The notes beneath the pieces were generated by a model that worked only from the letters and a program-made list of their open reading frames with translations, was not told where the DNA came from and searched no databases. A stretch of 64,000 nucleotides of DNA from Oxyruncus cristatus (Eukaryota; Chordata; Aves; Passeriformes; Cotingidae), in assembly GCA_013399855.1 (NCBI GenBank), contig VXAY01000104.1, positions 372,921-436,920 of the forward strand, read 5' to 3'. Shown piece by piece: positions 23,081 to 37,500 of the stretch. Position 1 is the first letter of the stretch. Each line of letters begins with the position of its first letter. A program made the position numbers and the translations under genes.

Positions 23081-26000
23081 CTGATTTTTCTGTGAATTTT
23101 CAAGGACACAGCTTGTGATCCAGAGTTTGTTCTGCTGGTTTTCCATCTTATAATGCATTTTGTCCTTGCTTAGCTGACTCAGATGGTCTAATGCCATTCT
23201 CTCCTACTTACCCATAGTAATCTCACTTGGAATTCTTTCTTGGGTTTGAAGTAGAGCTTATTGCTTGCCCTGGCCAGTGTCTTCCTGCATGTCCTGTGCT
23301 TCCTCTGAACTTCTGTACTGTGACAGTACTATCAAGGAATGACAGCTTTCCCTACATCCCCTTTCCTCATAGCTTTTTTTCCCATGAGCCTTTATTTGCC
23401 AGCTTTTTCAGTTTATTAGTCACCCTCTGTGCAAGTCACACTTTCTATTTTGTTGTTCTCCATTCCCCTTTTCCCTAGCTGGTACACATTCCATGTGCCC
23501 TTTCTCGAGTGGGAATGCTTTTTACCTCCTCCCAGGCACAAAACAGAGGGCGATAAATTTGGCTAAATTCTGTGAAATGTTAAGTGTCTCAAGGTCATTT
23601 CGGACTTCATAGGTCTTAGGTATTGAGTGATAAATAAGATTTTCCAGCAAAATCCCGCTGACAGACTGCCATGGTTGTCTCACATCCTGGAGAAGTTATG
23701 CTTTGATTTCCATGTCAGTTCTTTACGTTGTCAGGCCCTTGGAAAAATGCAGCAGAAAAGGCAGCCAAATATTTATTTTCAGGCAACTTTTAACACAGAA
23801 ATTTATCCAAGTCCAAAGTCTGAAGAGCACTGAGGAAACAAGTACAAGCTTGAGTAGAATCTTCTAAGCTGGAGATAGAGAACAGTTAATTCTGAGAAAA
23901 TACCAGAACTGCATTTTTAGCTCCTGGGAAGGAAGAGTTCCTGGGAGTATATTCCAGAGGAAGCTCAGGTGGAGTGTGGTATTATTTCACACTGTTCCTC
24001 ACGGCATGTTACCCATGTTGTCAGGCTTTCCAGGCAAATGTCTTTTGCTGGACATTTTTCCTGTGAAATGAAGCTTTTTGTCCCCTGAAGGGGACTTTAG
24101 AGCCCGTCATCAGCAGGCTCATGGAAACATGGCTTTTATACCATCTTAAATCTTCCTTTGGATCCAGTGCCAGGCATAACAATCTGCCCCTCAGCTCAGC
24201 AAAAGCCTTGCTCACTGTGTGGAGTGTATCTCAGTGAAGTAGCCAAGGACATGTGGAGGAGTACAGCAGAGATAAGGCACGGAGGCCTCTGGGTGAGCTT
24301 CCTTTCTTTTGAGGGGCACTTTCCTCCCCCGTAGCATGGCTGAATACTCTTTTATACTTCTTTGTTTGTCACTGAGTGCAAGTATTTCATTCTCAGGAGG
24401 TTAAGATGCTTCTAATTTTCAGCAGATAACGTAGGCCCAAACTTTGTAGAGTTTCTGAATATGGGTGTTCATTCCCTCTTACTTTAGATGCTGCTTTACT
24501 GAAAGTGGCAAGCAATGAAATTGTTTTATAAATCACAGTGTATAATTCAAAATTAAGTTCTAAATTCCCTGAATTAGCTTTTTTTCTTGTTTTCTGCCTG
24601 ACTGCTTATGAGGATTCTTGAGAAAGAATTCTCTCAAGTCTGTAAGCTCTGAGGGTAATGTTTATCTTCATAAACCTGAGGAAGTTTGATCACATATTTG
24701 ATATTTGAATATTAATTTTGTATCATTATTATTAATCGTATTTGATTACATATCTGATACTACATCTTTTTCCTCCCTGAAATAAAAAGCCAGGGATATA
24801 AATGAGGCAGCCACAGGAGTCCTTCATGTGCCTTGAAATATGGTTTCACTGCCATCAATTCTGTGTGTCCTGCTCTGAAACTGTCCCCACAAGTTCCTCT
24901 TTCCTGAGGTAAATGTGTGAGGGAGCATGTCACTGGTCACTTTGTCATGAGTTGCTTTGGTCTGATGACAAGAGAAAGCATGAAGTCCTTTCCCTTCCAG
25001 TGGTGTTGGGGGAAAGGGCAAGCCATGAGCCAGCACTTGATGCAGTGACTGCACCCTGAGACTCAGGTCACATGCTAGAACCAACCAGGGGGGGATTTTT
25101 TTTGCTTCCCCAAAATATTCCCTTTGGAGTCAAGGGACACAGCTGAGCTATCCAAGGTATTGCAGACTCTGCTGAAGGTTAGTGGTTCCCACCCTAGGAA
25201 ACAGCTCTGCTTTTGGCCACAAGATATTAAATAATACCAATTGAGGCTGGCAGACACAACTGAGTGCAACAAGGAATGGGGACAGAGGAGCTGGATTCTG
25301 CAAAAGGCACGGGCCTGGAAATTGCTGGTTTGTTTGCCTGCCTTCTCAGAAGATAGAGAACAGATCCTAAGGTAGGAGATTCCACAGGCTTCCTCCCAGG
25401 ATTAGTCCCCAAGGAGTCCCTTCGTTCCTTTAACTCCTTGCACATCATTTCCCCCATCCTTTTCCTGCCCGGGTCGCTTAAGACCTCCTCCTCTGGCACA
25501 TTTCCAGGGAAGCTGGTGCCTGTCATGCCCTGAGGCAGTGCTGGGGCTGGGAGCTGAGGGCTGTCCCACACACAGCCCCCTTGTGTGAGCTGGCAGGCAG
25601 GAGCTGTTTGTATCCAGGCTGACATAAAAAGCGTTTGTTTGCCAGCAGCTGCCACCGACTGTCCGGGAGCGGGGCTTGGGATTAAAGGTGACTCATTGTG
25701 CCCTTATTTCTGGGCCTACTAAGTGTGCATTTAAGTGCAGTAGACACTGGGAATCAGGGAGAGACTCCCAGTATGAGCCTTTTTGGTCTTTCTTCATCTG
25801 TGGTGCACTTTAAGGACAGAGACCACAGGCTTTGTGTGTGGGAAGACTCCAGAGAGCTCAGCTGTGCTGCTCTGGCACCACTGAAGCTAAAAGAGACCTA
25901 CATTGCAGAATTTTAATCAGAGTTAGTTCAGTGCCTGAGTAAATCATAATGTGATGCAGGCAGGCAAAATCATGTAATTGCAGCCTTCAATACCTGTGTT

Positions 26001-29000
26001 TAATTCAGGAACGGGGGAAGATCTCGGGCTGTGACATAAGGCAGGCTCTGAACAAAGCAGACTCTGATTGTAGGTCTGCAGCCTCTCAAATGCAGTTAGC
26101 AGAGACCGTGAAAATCCCTGAAGCAAGACCTCCACTTTTCCTCAATAAAACAGCATGGAGTGGCAGTGTGCGTCCAGGCTTAACTGCAGCAGCAGACATC
26201 CTAAGTGCCAGAAGCTGCTCCTGACTCTTCCAGATCCATAAGCAGTTGAGCATAGGCTAACAAAAGGAAGACGAGACTCCTAGAGTCTGTCCTATCATAT
26301 TCCAATGGAGCATCCTTCACAGAGTGGCATTCATGTGGGATATGACTCACAGGTGAGGGAAATGTGTGCCATTGGTTTGCTAATTTTAAATGTGCTCTGC
26401 CTAGTACAGTTCACTTAAAAGTAGGTGTGGGTTGTTGAAACTCAGTCAGGCTGAGTCCCAGGTGGGGCAAATAAATGGAACAGGTCTCCCTCTCTGCCCC
26501 ATCCCTTTGGGAGGCTTTGGGTCAGGGGCTGGATGGTTCATCCACTGCTGTGGGATTTGGGCCCTGAAGTCCCGCTGACGGTTCTAGACTGTCATTCTTC
26601 CTCTTTTAGGAGGTGTACATGTCATACTATAGGACAAAGTACACGAGCACCATCTATTCTGTTCGAATGACAGGTTCTTTATAATTTCTGGCATGTTCAG
26701 GGTTATCAGGACAGGTTTTCAAGGCTGGAGGGTAAAGTCTTTGCTCTCCACTGTCTTATATTTATGGGAAAGTGTATGACTGGTAAAGTACCTGACCTGT
26801 ATGACTAACCTGACCCGGTTAGCCAGCTGTGTCAGAAACCTGCTAGCTCCTTACAACTCTCCATATAGTAAGATCAGAGATATATTTTTATGGTGATTCA
26901 GGCTTTGTTGGCTTCCTGTTTCTAATCAATAACGAGGGGCAGGGGGTTTATATGGAAAGAGGGAACAAAATCCTCAACTGGTTTTAAATTTCTCCAGGGT
27001 TGTTTTTGCCAGGTTCTCCTATGCTGGGAGCAGCATGGGCACATATCAGCTGTGCTTTTGGTTCCTCCGTGGGTGCTCCCATACTTATGCTTGTCCCTTG
27101 GTGTGCAGAGGGTGTTCCCAGCAGTCCAGGGCTGTTTGTAGTGCTCAGCAGGAGCAGGACAAGTAAACCTGGTTGGTCCCAGAGCTGCCTCAGGGCTGTA
27201 TAGAAGAATGAGGGCTTGGAGAGATTGTGTTGGTCTCCGTGGGCAATGCTTAAGAGGATAAGATCAAGCACTGGAAAGACAGTGTTCTTCCTGCTGCAAT
27301 GTGCATGGTGGCAGCTAAAACCTGAATTAAGGGAGTAAAACTCTGGCAGCGGGAGCTTTACTGATTAGATGGGCTTGGCACTGCAAGCCAGGCCCTCAGC
27401 ATACCTTGTGTAGGTTATCCAGACGTGCTGCTTGCCAGAGCCTCCCATTCATCCCAGTGCATGCCCTGCAGGTTCCTTGCCTTCCTTTCCCAGCAGGATC
27501 TCTTTTTCACAGCCCCTAGTGACATCCTTCCACCCTAAAATGTGGTTTCTGCACCCCCGCGCCCCATCCCATAGCGTGGTTCCTTGGCCACGTCCAGCTC
27601 AGGAGTGCCCTGGATTCAGCTCCATGCCAGTGCTGAAAACCCCCCAAAAACTGTGGGGTTTGGAGTGAGGTTTGGAAGACAGTGGAGCTGAGTGAGGGGA
27701 GGAATGTGGGTGAAGGGAGCAGTGAGGAAAAGGGGGCCTGCAGCGACGCTCAGCCCTGCACAGACACAGTTTGGCACCCCTGAGTCACGAGGCTCCGTGT
27801 GCAGAAGCAGCCTGTGAGTCAGGGGAGCAGCAAATGAAACCAGAAGTAGCTGATGGGTGTGACTGGCTGCCCTTGCTAATTCTGGTGTATCTCAGATTTT
27901 GAGGAATATGGCTCTGTGTGTGTGCAACTGTAAAATGTGCTGTGTGATCTGTATCACAGTTGGGACATGTCTGTCTGTGTGTGTCTTAAAATCCGTGAAG
28001 ACTGTGGTTATTCAGCTGGAGAGTGTCAAAAACAGGAGAGTCAAGCGGGCCCAAATTTCAGAGGGAAGAACATTTTTGCTGCTGTTCTGGTAATAGTTAA
28101 AAGGATTAATTTCCTCCACAGCAAAATTAAGTGCTGTAGGCAAATCTCTCATCTCCTGAGTTGTCACTGTCCCATATCTGGCAGTTCTAACCAAGAGCAA
28201 AGGCTGTTCTTACACAAGCCCCAACTTTGCTCCCAGCCCTCACCAAGGTCGCTGATGGTCCTGGTAATAGCAGCGTAGCTCTGCCCCGTAGTGAACTGCT
28301 TTCCTGCCAGCACTTAATTTGCACTGTGTGGGAAGAATAAATTAAAGTGAGACAGTGAAATGCGATCTCTACCCACTTAGAAACCTTTCGGAAATGTCTC
28401 AACTCTCAGCTGAAATCAGGATCTTATAATTAGGTTATTACTGTATTAATTAAGCGTGGAGTACTAGAAACATACCCAGTGTGTGTGAGTTCTTTGATGA
28501 CAGGGATGTGTATTAGCTGTGCAGGAGAAGCAGAAGAAACTTGGCCTCTGAAAGCCAAGTTGTAGATAAGACAGAAACTGGTAGAGCATTTGTTAAGTAA
28601 AGCACTTTTCTAGTTGCAGCTGCATTCTCAGTGTTGAGATGAAACTACACTTCTGTTTCATGTGTCTGTGTGCCCTCAGGTCACGGCTGTGAAAGGAAGC
28701 AGTGCAAGACCTGGATCCAGTTGGACGTGGTGTGAACAGGTCTGGCAACAGGGGCAGATGATTGTAGCACCAAATGCTGGAAGTAAGGACAGGCACGATT
28801 CCTATCTGGGGTGTCGAAGAGCAGAGATCCATGAAGTGACATGGATGCACACAGAGACAAGGAAAAACACCCCACCCTTGCTGTGTGCTGTTCCAGCCCT
28901 TTATTGTGGCCAGCATGAGACATTTACTGGAGGAATGTCTGATAGTTATTAAACCCCAGGAGTAGGATTAAGGATTTCTGGGATCTGTTCTGATTTGTCT

Positions 29001-30356
29001 GATACTGTGCTCTGTGATTTCCCAATTCCTTCCTTGAGAAGCTTTTCCCTTCCCTAGTAGACCTCAAGGAGCTGAGTAATTGGTGTTGCACAAACTGAAG
29101 AAGCCACTTGACAAGCTCAGTAAGTTTGGCTTTTTATGTTTCTTCAAGGTATTCCCAGTGCATGGGACAGGGCTGTTTCATCATGTAGGTGCTTTCCAGA
29201 ATGTGGGCCTTGTCTGCCTCTCTTCCTTGTAGTATCATCATGATTTTGGAAAAGGAAGATGTGCCTCTTTGCTTGTTTTGGGGATCTGCAGTTGTGAGAC
29301 AGGATTGTGCCCTGAGCCGGCAGTGCACCCGCTGCGTTCCCGTGCTGCACTGCAGGGGTGGAGCTGCTCCTCACGGGAATGTTTTCAATGTATCGTAGCC
29401 AGTGAGCACTTCCTTGGTCTCCAAAGGTCAAATAATTTGCCGAAAAAAAATTCACGCTGAGAGTCTAGAAAATCTGCATGGAGAAAGGATGTGGTTCTAT
29501 GCATCACATGGGTAGATTTTTATGGAAAAATAAACTGAAATACTGAATTAAGCAAACCCAAAATTCTGCAGAAATCTTTGCTTGAGCTATAAATAGTCGT
29601 GCCAGGGTTCAGCAAAAACAGTTTCAGTGATCCTGTGGTCTGCAAGGATCTGTTTCAGTAGCAAACTAAATTTAGTCTTTGAAAAAACAAAATACCTCCC
29701 AATTAAGATAGACTTTCTTAAATATTCCTGCCTTTCTTTTGGTTTGCCAGGGTTTCAGTGCTCAGATAAACCAGCATGTTCTTCAGCATCATGAATAAAG
29801 GATTGCCTGATGGCTGTGGAGAGGAGTTCTGATAAAAATGGCTCTGCATAACTAGAGAATTGCTATATATTCCTGTACTCCTGTATTTATCTCTGATTTG
29901 GGGACAACAGCCCTGATGTTGGAGCGTGTGCATCAGGAGATCCTCACTGGAAAACAAAACTCATGGAGCAGTTAAACTACCTGAGGTGAGACAAGAAAAA
30001 TTTCTCCGTTGCACTGTTTCGGCAGCCGTGGAAAATGTGTTTCATGTGCTGCAGGAGGAGGGAGCTGCTTGTAAAAATTGTCACTGCAGCTGGTCCCCAC
30101 CAAAGGCCAATATTTTATGGTGGAAGGGAAGGTTTATGGTTTCAGAGAGAGAATTCCCATGGAAGACTACTTCTAAGGGGAGAATTCTATTGCTGCTCTT
30201 AAATTAGCCTTTAAAACCACATTCTAGTTATGTACTCTGTTGCTTGAGTTTTTTGGATGTTTTTGGTTTGGGGGTTTTTTGAGAGATAATGACGAAACAG
30301 GGCTAAGAACACCACTCTGAAATGGGAATCTAAATGAAAAAAAGCTGCCAGAACAA

Positions 30357-30391
30357 TTTTTTTTTTTTTTNTTTTTTTTTTTTTTTTTTTT
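30357..30391. repeat. Poly-T tract with one undetermined base
   Basis: A run of 34 T with a single n at 30371. It could be the A-tail of an old minus-strand retrocopy or a simple homopolymer; no adjacent element was recognised. The length is unlikely to be exact in the assembly. Confidence 0.9.
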
Positions 30392-31039
30392 ACTACTGCA
30401 TGGGTGGAACCACAAAAATTCTGGTCTTCCAAACAACTGGGAAATGTGACCTCAGAACCCTTTCTAAACAAAAATACCCAATTGGGCACATATTAACATA
30501 AGACTGTTACTGCAATCACAATGACAGGAAGAAAAATTTATAAAGGAAAATGGTTTCAGTCCCTCTTAGCAGGAAATCCACCTGATGGGCCACTTGCCCT
30601 CTGCTAGGGAAGGCATTATTTGGATCAGGCTGCTGCTGGCAAGCTGCCAGTCTCGTGATTTGGGGAGGGAACTGACTCATGGGCTTGGGAAATGCTAATA
30701 CTGCTGGAAGCTCGGTGATGGCTAGGGAGCTCTGGGAGCTCTGCGTCCAGGGCTCTCCTTCCCTTTGTGCCGCGATGAAAAGCGACTGGCCCCTGGTGCA
30801 GGTGTCTTTGCCTCCTTTGCTGGCAGTGACGGGGGGAAGGTGGAGAAATATCTCCCACCGTGTTGTAAAGAAACGTGTGTATTGATTTGATTTCTGTCCT
30901 AGGAGTGGCTCAGCTGTAGTAGGGGCAGCTGAAATGCGTTGTATTGTGGCAGAATCCGATCCCCGTGAAGCTGCACGTTCCTTACAAGTTTTTCCCTAAT
31001 AATCCAGGTGGAGAATTTTTCCGCTTCTTTCCCAGCAAA

Positions 31040-31500
31040 CCCCGTGACGATGCACGGAGCGAGGCGAACTATCGCCAGCACACGGGAAGATTCCGGCTGG
31101 GCCAGGGCTGGCGGGCGGGAAGCAAACCTACAGTTATTTCGGGATACATCCAGCCTTTCCCGGTGAGCCGGGACAGCATCCCCCGGGAGAGCCGCGGTCC
31201 CGCCCGGCCCCGCGGGGCGGAGGCGGCGGCTCCTCCCGGCCCGGGCAGGCGGGGCTCGGTGTCCGCCCGCCCCCGGAGCCGGAGCCCGGCGGAGCTCGGG
31301 GTGTCCCTGCTCGGCGGCGGCAGCGACAGCAGCCGCAGCCATAGCCATGAAGTCGCTGTGCCTCGTCACCGTGGGGGTCCTGGCCATGACGCTGCTCATC
31401 GCCAGCATCTCCCTGCTGGTAGCGCACGTCTTCCAGACGGTGGTGGATCTGCAGGTGAAGCAGGTGAGAGCACGGCCGCGCGCCCGCCCCGCTCCTTGTT
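31040..31500 (+). promoter_or_regulatory. CpG island promoter and 5' UTR of SCARB2
   Basis: A GC- and CpG-dense block surrounds the SCARB2 start codon at 31347 and stops shortly after the exon 1 donor. No TATA box and no perfect CLEAR element were seen. The transcription start is likely within about 200 bases upstream of the ATG, but its position is not fixed by sequence. Confidence 0.65.
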
Positions 31501-34500
31501 TACCGCTTTATTCCCTCTGAAAATAGCCCTGGGAGGGAGGGAGCGGGCTGGCTCCCTCCTTGCACCAGCTGCGGTTGGGTGGGCAGGAGCATCCCCGGGC
31601 AGTGAACACCCCCTTGCCGAGTGACACTCCCCCCGCCCCGGGCAGTGAGCCCCCCCCTGCCCTGCACCACCCGGCTGGGCTGCGGCTCGCCGTGGAGCTC
31701 ACGCTGCACTGGCCCCTGGCCTGAGTGAAGATTGGGTGAATATGCATAAAAATCAGCCCTCTTGAGGCTGTGGTGCAGCAGCTTCAGTGAGGAGGCCTCT
31801 CCAGAGCAGGAGCACATGGGGGGAGCAGGGGACACCCAAAGTACCCTTCCTTTTTGCCATTCCTGTTAGAGATATCTTGCAGCCTGCTCTGCTGCTCCGT
31901 TTACAGCTGCCTCTGGAGCACAGCCAGAGGTGCCATGGGCTGAAGCACGTGGTGTCTCCCAGGCTGGATGATGGCAGTGGGGCGTTGCACCCTGTTGTTC
32001 CACACTTGGGGACACCCATCCTGGCCTTGCTGGGGATGCAGAGCCCTGCACTGTTCCTGCTCTGCCTAGGCGTTTGGTTCTCTCCCAGAGTGGCTCTGTG
32101 TGTTTATCCACTGGTCCAGTGAGGAGGATCAGCTCTGTTAGGAACTCCCTGTGTAAATAAACAATTATTTCTCTTCCTGGCCTGAGGAATATCATCTTAG
32201 CTCTTATTCTGACAGAGAGACCAGCATTGCAAACAACAGCAAGGATTTGACCAGTGCTATGGTCTAACTGGTGACCAGATCACCTGTGATCTCCTAACCT
32301 ACTGTTCTTCCCTTTGGGCTGTGGATAGGGAATACTTCCCACCATAGAAACTGTGTTGCCTTAAGTTAAATCAGTTCGGGTTTAGTGCCATTTTAGGTCA
32401 GCAGTGAGCTTAGAGCAGGTCGTGGGCACTTTGAGATGTGCCTGTAAACTTCAGCACAGCTCCACACAGGCGTGCACAGCTCCATGTCCCAGGCCTTGGC
32501 TCTCCGTGGGAAGGAGTCTGCCATCCTCTGCATCCCAGAATTCTACTTTCAGGTCTGCTTCATCCAAAGAGCAGCGGGGTAAGAGCAGTGGTTTGGTGTA
32601 GGGCTGCCGGGAATTAGGCATGATCCTCCTTACGCGCATTATCTCCTGGCTGCTGCTCCTTCCCCAGAGTGAGGGGTTATGTAAGAGCAAGTTGGTGTTC
32701 GCTCAGCAGGGCTTTCAGTAATGCAGGATAAAGTTTCCAGAGCTCAGTCCTTTCCTGCCTGCTGCTCTCCAGCTCATCCTGGCATACGTCTGGATTGCAG
32801 GGAATGAGGCGTGCTGGCTCCCCCGCCAACTGCCTCCTGGCCTTCTCCAGGATCCACATGCGCACAGACTGTGGAAGTGCAGCTCACAACCCCAAAGCAG
32901 CATGCTCCCAGTCACTCTGCTGATTCTGCTGCTTTCCACACGTGCTTTATCCCACATGAGCTTTTCCTCATTTGTGTGCAGTCTAGAAAGCTGCTGTCTC
33001 TTGTGTAACCATGTGTGTAGCTTAGAAAACCTTGTGCAAATAGACAAATTTGCCTTTGAAATGGGGCAAGACTTGAGCTTTTGCAAGCAGTTCCTGTTCC
33101 TTTGAGGGCTTTCCCAGCTGTCCTGAAGCAGAGGGAAGGGCTGTCTGTGCACTCTCAAATGCGGCTGAAGTGCAGAACTTTATTTTGGAGCATCTGGGGC
33201 CCCTGTGTATCCAAACCCAGCACCTGTAGACCACTGGGGATGGCTCTGCTTTCAGTAGGGGGTTGTGTACAGCATCCTTTCCAGCCAAAGGCAGGATCTT
33301 GGATACGGAGGGGGTGTGGGAAGAGTGGGGAATCCAAGGCGGTGTGAGACTTCACATCCCTTTTAAAATCCCTAGGCAGATGTGTAGTGACAAGGACAGT
33401 GGCACTTCTCCCAGAAGGTATTCAAATCTTGCCAACTTACTCTTTGTTTTATTTGCAGTTTGATTTTTCTGAATTAAAAGTGCCATCCCAGATCAGGTGT
33501 CCAATCCCTGTTTGTTATTAGGGCCTAGCACCTGGAACTCCAGAGAATAATGGGAAAGAACCTATAGTGAACAAGCATAAATCAGCTGCCCCCAGGAGAA
33601 AGGCCTTCTCTGCAGTGTTGCCTTTTGCTTTCTGTTGGGTAGATAGATGCCTATGTATTTGTTGCAATAAATATGCAGTTTATGAATATAACCTAATATT
33701 TTATATAGATATGCTGGTCTGAACACTTACCTGATCACCTCAAAGAACTGCAATTAAATTCTGTCAAAGATGGAAAACAGAAAAGTACATCTTGGAACTA
33801 AAATGTTTCCAACTTCCGGGGGAAAAAAAATGGAATTTAATAGAATATTCAGTGCCACTTCCCACCATCACTAGCAGTAAGTTACAGTTGGGTGGAAAAA
33901 CTCTCTTTTTATTTCCTGGATGTGAAGAACAGTCAAGACAAGGAAACACCGGTGAATGAGAGAGCTGCAAGTTCAGGGCTGGCTGGTAAATGCAGCCAGC
34001 AGGAGGGATGCTTTGGAACACTGGAAATGAGCACGGACTCCACTTGTGAAGGAGAAGCCCTGATGTCCTTGTAATATCATATGATAGACCCAAATATCCC
34101 TGGTGACATTTGGTGAAAATCAGAAGAAAAGAGCTTACCGTATTTCATTATTTGAGAGTTTTTGGGAGTCTCTCTAAAATACATTAATTTTTGTGATGTG
34201 CACAGAATACATGCTTTTTAATCCTCAGGGGAAACCAGCCCGCAACTGCAAAGTGCCACCAGCTGGGTTGGCTTTCGCTGCCCTTCAGCAATAGCCCTGC
34301 CATCCCAAGCTCCTGCCAACGAGTTTGTCTTTGAAACAGCCTTCTCTTTATCTAATCCTTCAAAATTAAGGTCTACATGGAGAGAAAATGGCTCCTTAAG
34401 GGGGAAGGCCAAGAATGAGTCCTGAGGCAACTGTGGCTGATAAGACCCCATAAACAGCTAACCAAGAGCTGGCAGCTGCCCAGCCTGCCCTGCTTTTGAG

Positions 34501-37500
34501 CTTCCACTTACAGTATTTGACTTGTTTGCTCTGAAGAGTAAAAAGAACAAGTGTTGATGAGACCCATTTAATTGCAAATCATTCCCCCCCTCCTTTTCTT
34601 CCGCCTCCAGGTGATGTGGTTTTCAAAGACAGAGCTTTCTTTGTGCTTATTCCTGGAAATTCACTCTGTGAGCCAGATTCCCCTTCATGACCACTGCAGC
34701 AGGACCAGTGTTATTGCTGTGTGAAAGGCCTTGATTTTGGTGGTGGTGATGCTTTATGTTTGGGGTGAATTTTTTCTAAAATGGGATGGTAATAAAATGA
34801 GGGATTGAGGCCTCTATTTTGGAGCTACATGGCAGGAGTGGTTGTGACTGTGTGTGTAACATGTATATGCTGATAGGTGAGGGAATTAGCCTTTGATTTC
34901 TCAAGTGCTTCTGTTATAAAATGATAGTTTATAGCTTTCCTCTTGTAGGGCCACCTTTTATTGGTTACAAAATAGACTGACAGACCCTGGGTGTCTGGAG
35001 CTGCATGTGCTGCCATTGCTGTAGGAAAGTAATTAAAGGCAGAGGGCAAAGAATCTTGGCCCTATCCCAAGACCTTGGAAAGGTATGAATCGTAGGACAC
35101 ACTCAGAAAAGGAATTTCTGTCACTTGCAGGTTTTCCTTCGTTGTCTGATTGCTTTGGAGCAATCAATCTCACGGAATTCCTCCCTTTCCAGTAAATATC
35201 ATCCAGCATCTACATTAGCATTGACAGCTAGTCTGTCTTTTCTTTTGTTCCAGGGGACAGTGTTGAAGAATGGCACGGAAACCTTCGAAGCCTGGGAGGA
35301 CCCTCCTCCCCCAGTCTACATGCAGTTCTACTTTTTTAATGTGACAAATCCTCTGGAAGTGCTCCAAGGTGCCAGTCCTCTTGTAGAGGAAATAGGACCA
35401 TACACCTACAGGTAGGACCCTTTCACTGTTTTCAAGTGTCATGAAAGCTGTTGTGTGTGAGGAAGCCAAAAAGTGGGATGCGGAACGCTTGGGATCCCAT
35501 CTAGGAGAAAACCTAGCTGTTAATGTGTGAGGGAAAGTTGATCCAGGGGGGCATGGTCACAGACAGCACTGACACTCGTAGCCAGTTGCAGATGAAGCCA
35601 GTGACTTCTGTCAGATTTTGGGCAAGGCTTTGCTGGTGTGCTGCTGTTCCTCAGCTGCTGAACACAGAGGCAGCTGTGCATCCTGGCCTGCTGTCTTGTG
35701 AGAGAAAAAACAGTAGGGTGATGTTTGAGAGTCTGGGGAGAGGAGCGTTGCATAAAAAAAGTGTGACTCCTGCTCACTCAGGAATTAGTTCCCAGCCAAA
35801 GTTGCACAATCCACATTGGTGAAATGCAGCCGGAGAAGCAGTTGGAGTGGTACTTCAGGGATCTTCCTCAGCCAACCCTCACTGTAAAACCTGCTTAGGT
35901 TTTAGGGTTGTCTTTACCGAAGCTGCAAAATGACCAGAATCTGTTGGTATCTCAAAAAAATACTGGGGAATGAAAGTGAGAGCCTTGGTTTTTGCAGTAT
36001 CTCTCTCTTTTCAGTTTCTTCCCTCCCACACCTCGGCTTTGTTTCTGCCTCTGCCAGCAATCCTTTCCCCTACCTCCTCTGCATTCCAGTCCTGTGTCTG
36101 TTTAGCCCTGGCAAACTCCATGTGGTACTTTGGCAAAATCCCTGGTGTTACATAAACCATTAGGGCCGGAGAAAAGGTCCACAAGCTTTCGAGTTCCTAC
36201 ATTTTTCCTTAGGTGTGTGTAGTGTAACGCTGGTCCTTGGTCAGCAGTGCGTTCTCTGTGTCAGAAAGATAAATAGGAACGGCTCCAGGGCTAACACAGC
36301 TGCAGGACAAAACCGAGGCTGGTGCTCAGCCATTTGCCAGCTGCTTCTTTTCCCTTTCTTCAACTCCGAGTCTGTGCCGGCTGTCCCGCATAGCCCGGTC
36401 TGGGAAGCTGCACCTTATCCATGAAGGAGCACCGTGGGATGGATGGGGCTGGTGGTGTACTGGCTGGGTTGGTCCGTGCCTGAGGGAAGGCCCAGCCTAA
36501 GCTTGGTTTGCTGGGAGAGCCCTTCCCTGCATCCCACGCCACAGCCCCAGCTGTTTGTGTGAGGATTGTTTGTGGGAGGGAGGCTGCGCGTTCCGGTTGC
36601 TTCTGGCTTGTTTGCTTAGCCTAACATGTCTGGACAGGATTCCCTGGTGCTGTGCTCTGGCTGATAGAGGAAAGTTAGGAAGTGGAGCGCCCTTTTCCAG
36701 CAGATCCTTTAATCCCTGCCTAGCTGTCGCTGCAGCAGCCTGTCAGCAGTGGGTGGGAGGAGAGGAGGCGTGTGGGAGCAGAGGGAGCAGGGAGGGAGGG
36801 CTTGCCCATAACTGCACGCTGGAGCCAGGGAATAAATTAAATACCCAGCTGGTCTCACAGGTCCTGTGTAGCCAAGCACTAAAGATTCATTTAGGTTTAG
36901 CATGTGGCAGAACACCCAAAATGCCATAACATGAAGCACGTGGCTCCGTTTTTTTTATTAAACCAGGATGTTTAGGAAAGGCTGGAAGTGAACTGGGCCA
37001 GACAAGCAGAGGAAAAACATCCAGTGAGTGACAGAGAGGGGTGGGAGGGCTCACTGGAGTCTCTTCGTGCAGCTCAGAGTTTTGACCAGCATACATTGCA
37101 CAGCAGTTGGTGCAGGGGTAGATTCTATAACAAAAATACGGTAGTGCTGGTGCTTTTAAATCCTGGAAGTTGAATTGGCAGCATGTAAAACAACTAATTA
37201 TAAAGTGCAAACTGCTTATCTGCCCGAGCCTGCTGAGTCCCAAAGAACACTGGAATATTGTCTGGTCTTGCACACATTTACAGCTTTCTGTCTTTAATAT
37301 CTGAGAACCTCCTACTCCTGTCCCTCATCAGGGAGTATTATTTTCCTCTCCAGAGCTGGAAACGTGTCTCAGGTTACCCCTGGCCTATTTTAGGAAGGCA
37401 TTTCACAACAGTCCGTTTCCATCCCCTCAGTTCCAGCCCTGGGGTATAAAATAGATTGCTGTCCAGATCAGGCTGGAAGTGTTGCCAGACTGAAATATTC

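Larger units (their letters stand above)
19613..31039. other. Intergenic region between STBD1 and SCARB2, no gene recognised
   Basis: About 11 kb in which neither strand shows a chain of exons with matching splice phase. The two genes are divergent, so this interval holds the distal promoters of both. Mammals carry FAM47E around here; I saw nothing resembling it. The longest open frame (25227-25655, minus) has no recognisable domain. Confidence 0.6.

Noticed and set aside
25227..25655. Minus-strand open frame of 142 codons between STBD1 and SCARB2
   Set aside because: No recognisable domain, no splice partners, no promoter-like sequence nearby; cannot be supported as a gene.
30944..31624. 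Open frame of 226 codons over the SCARB2 promoter
   Set aside because: It overlaps SCARB2 exon 1 in a different frame and is explained by high GC content.
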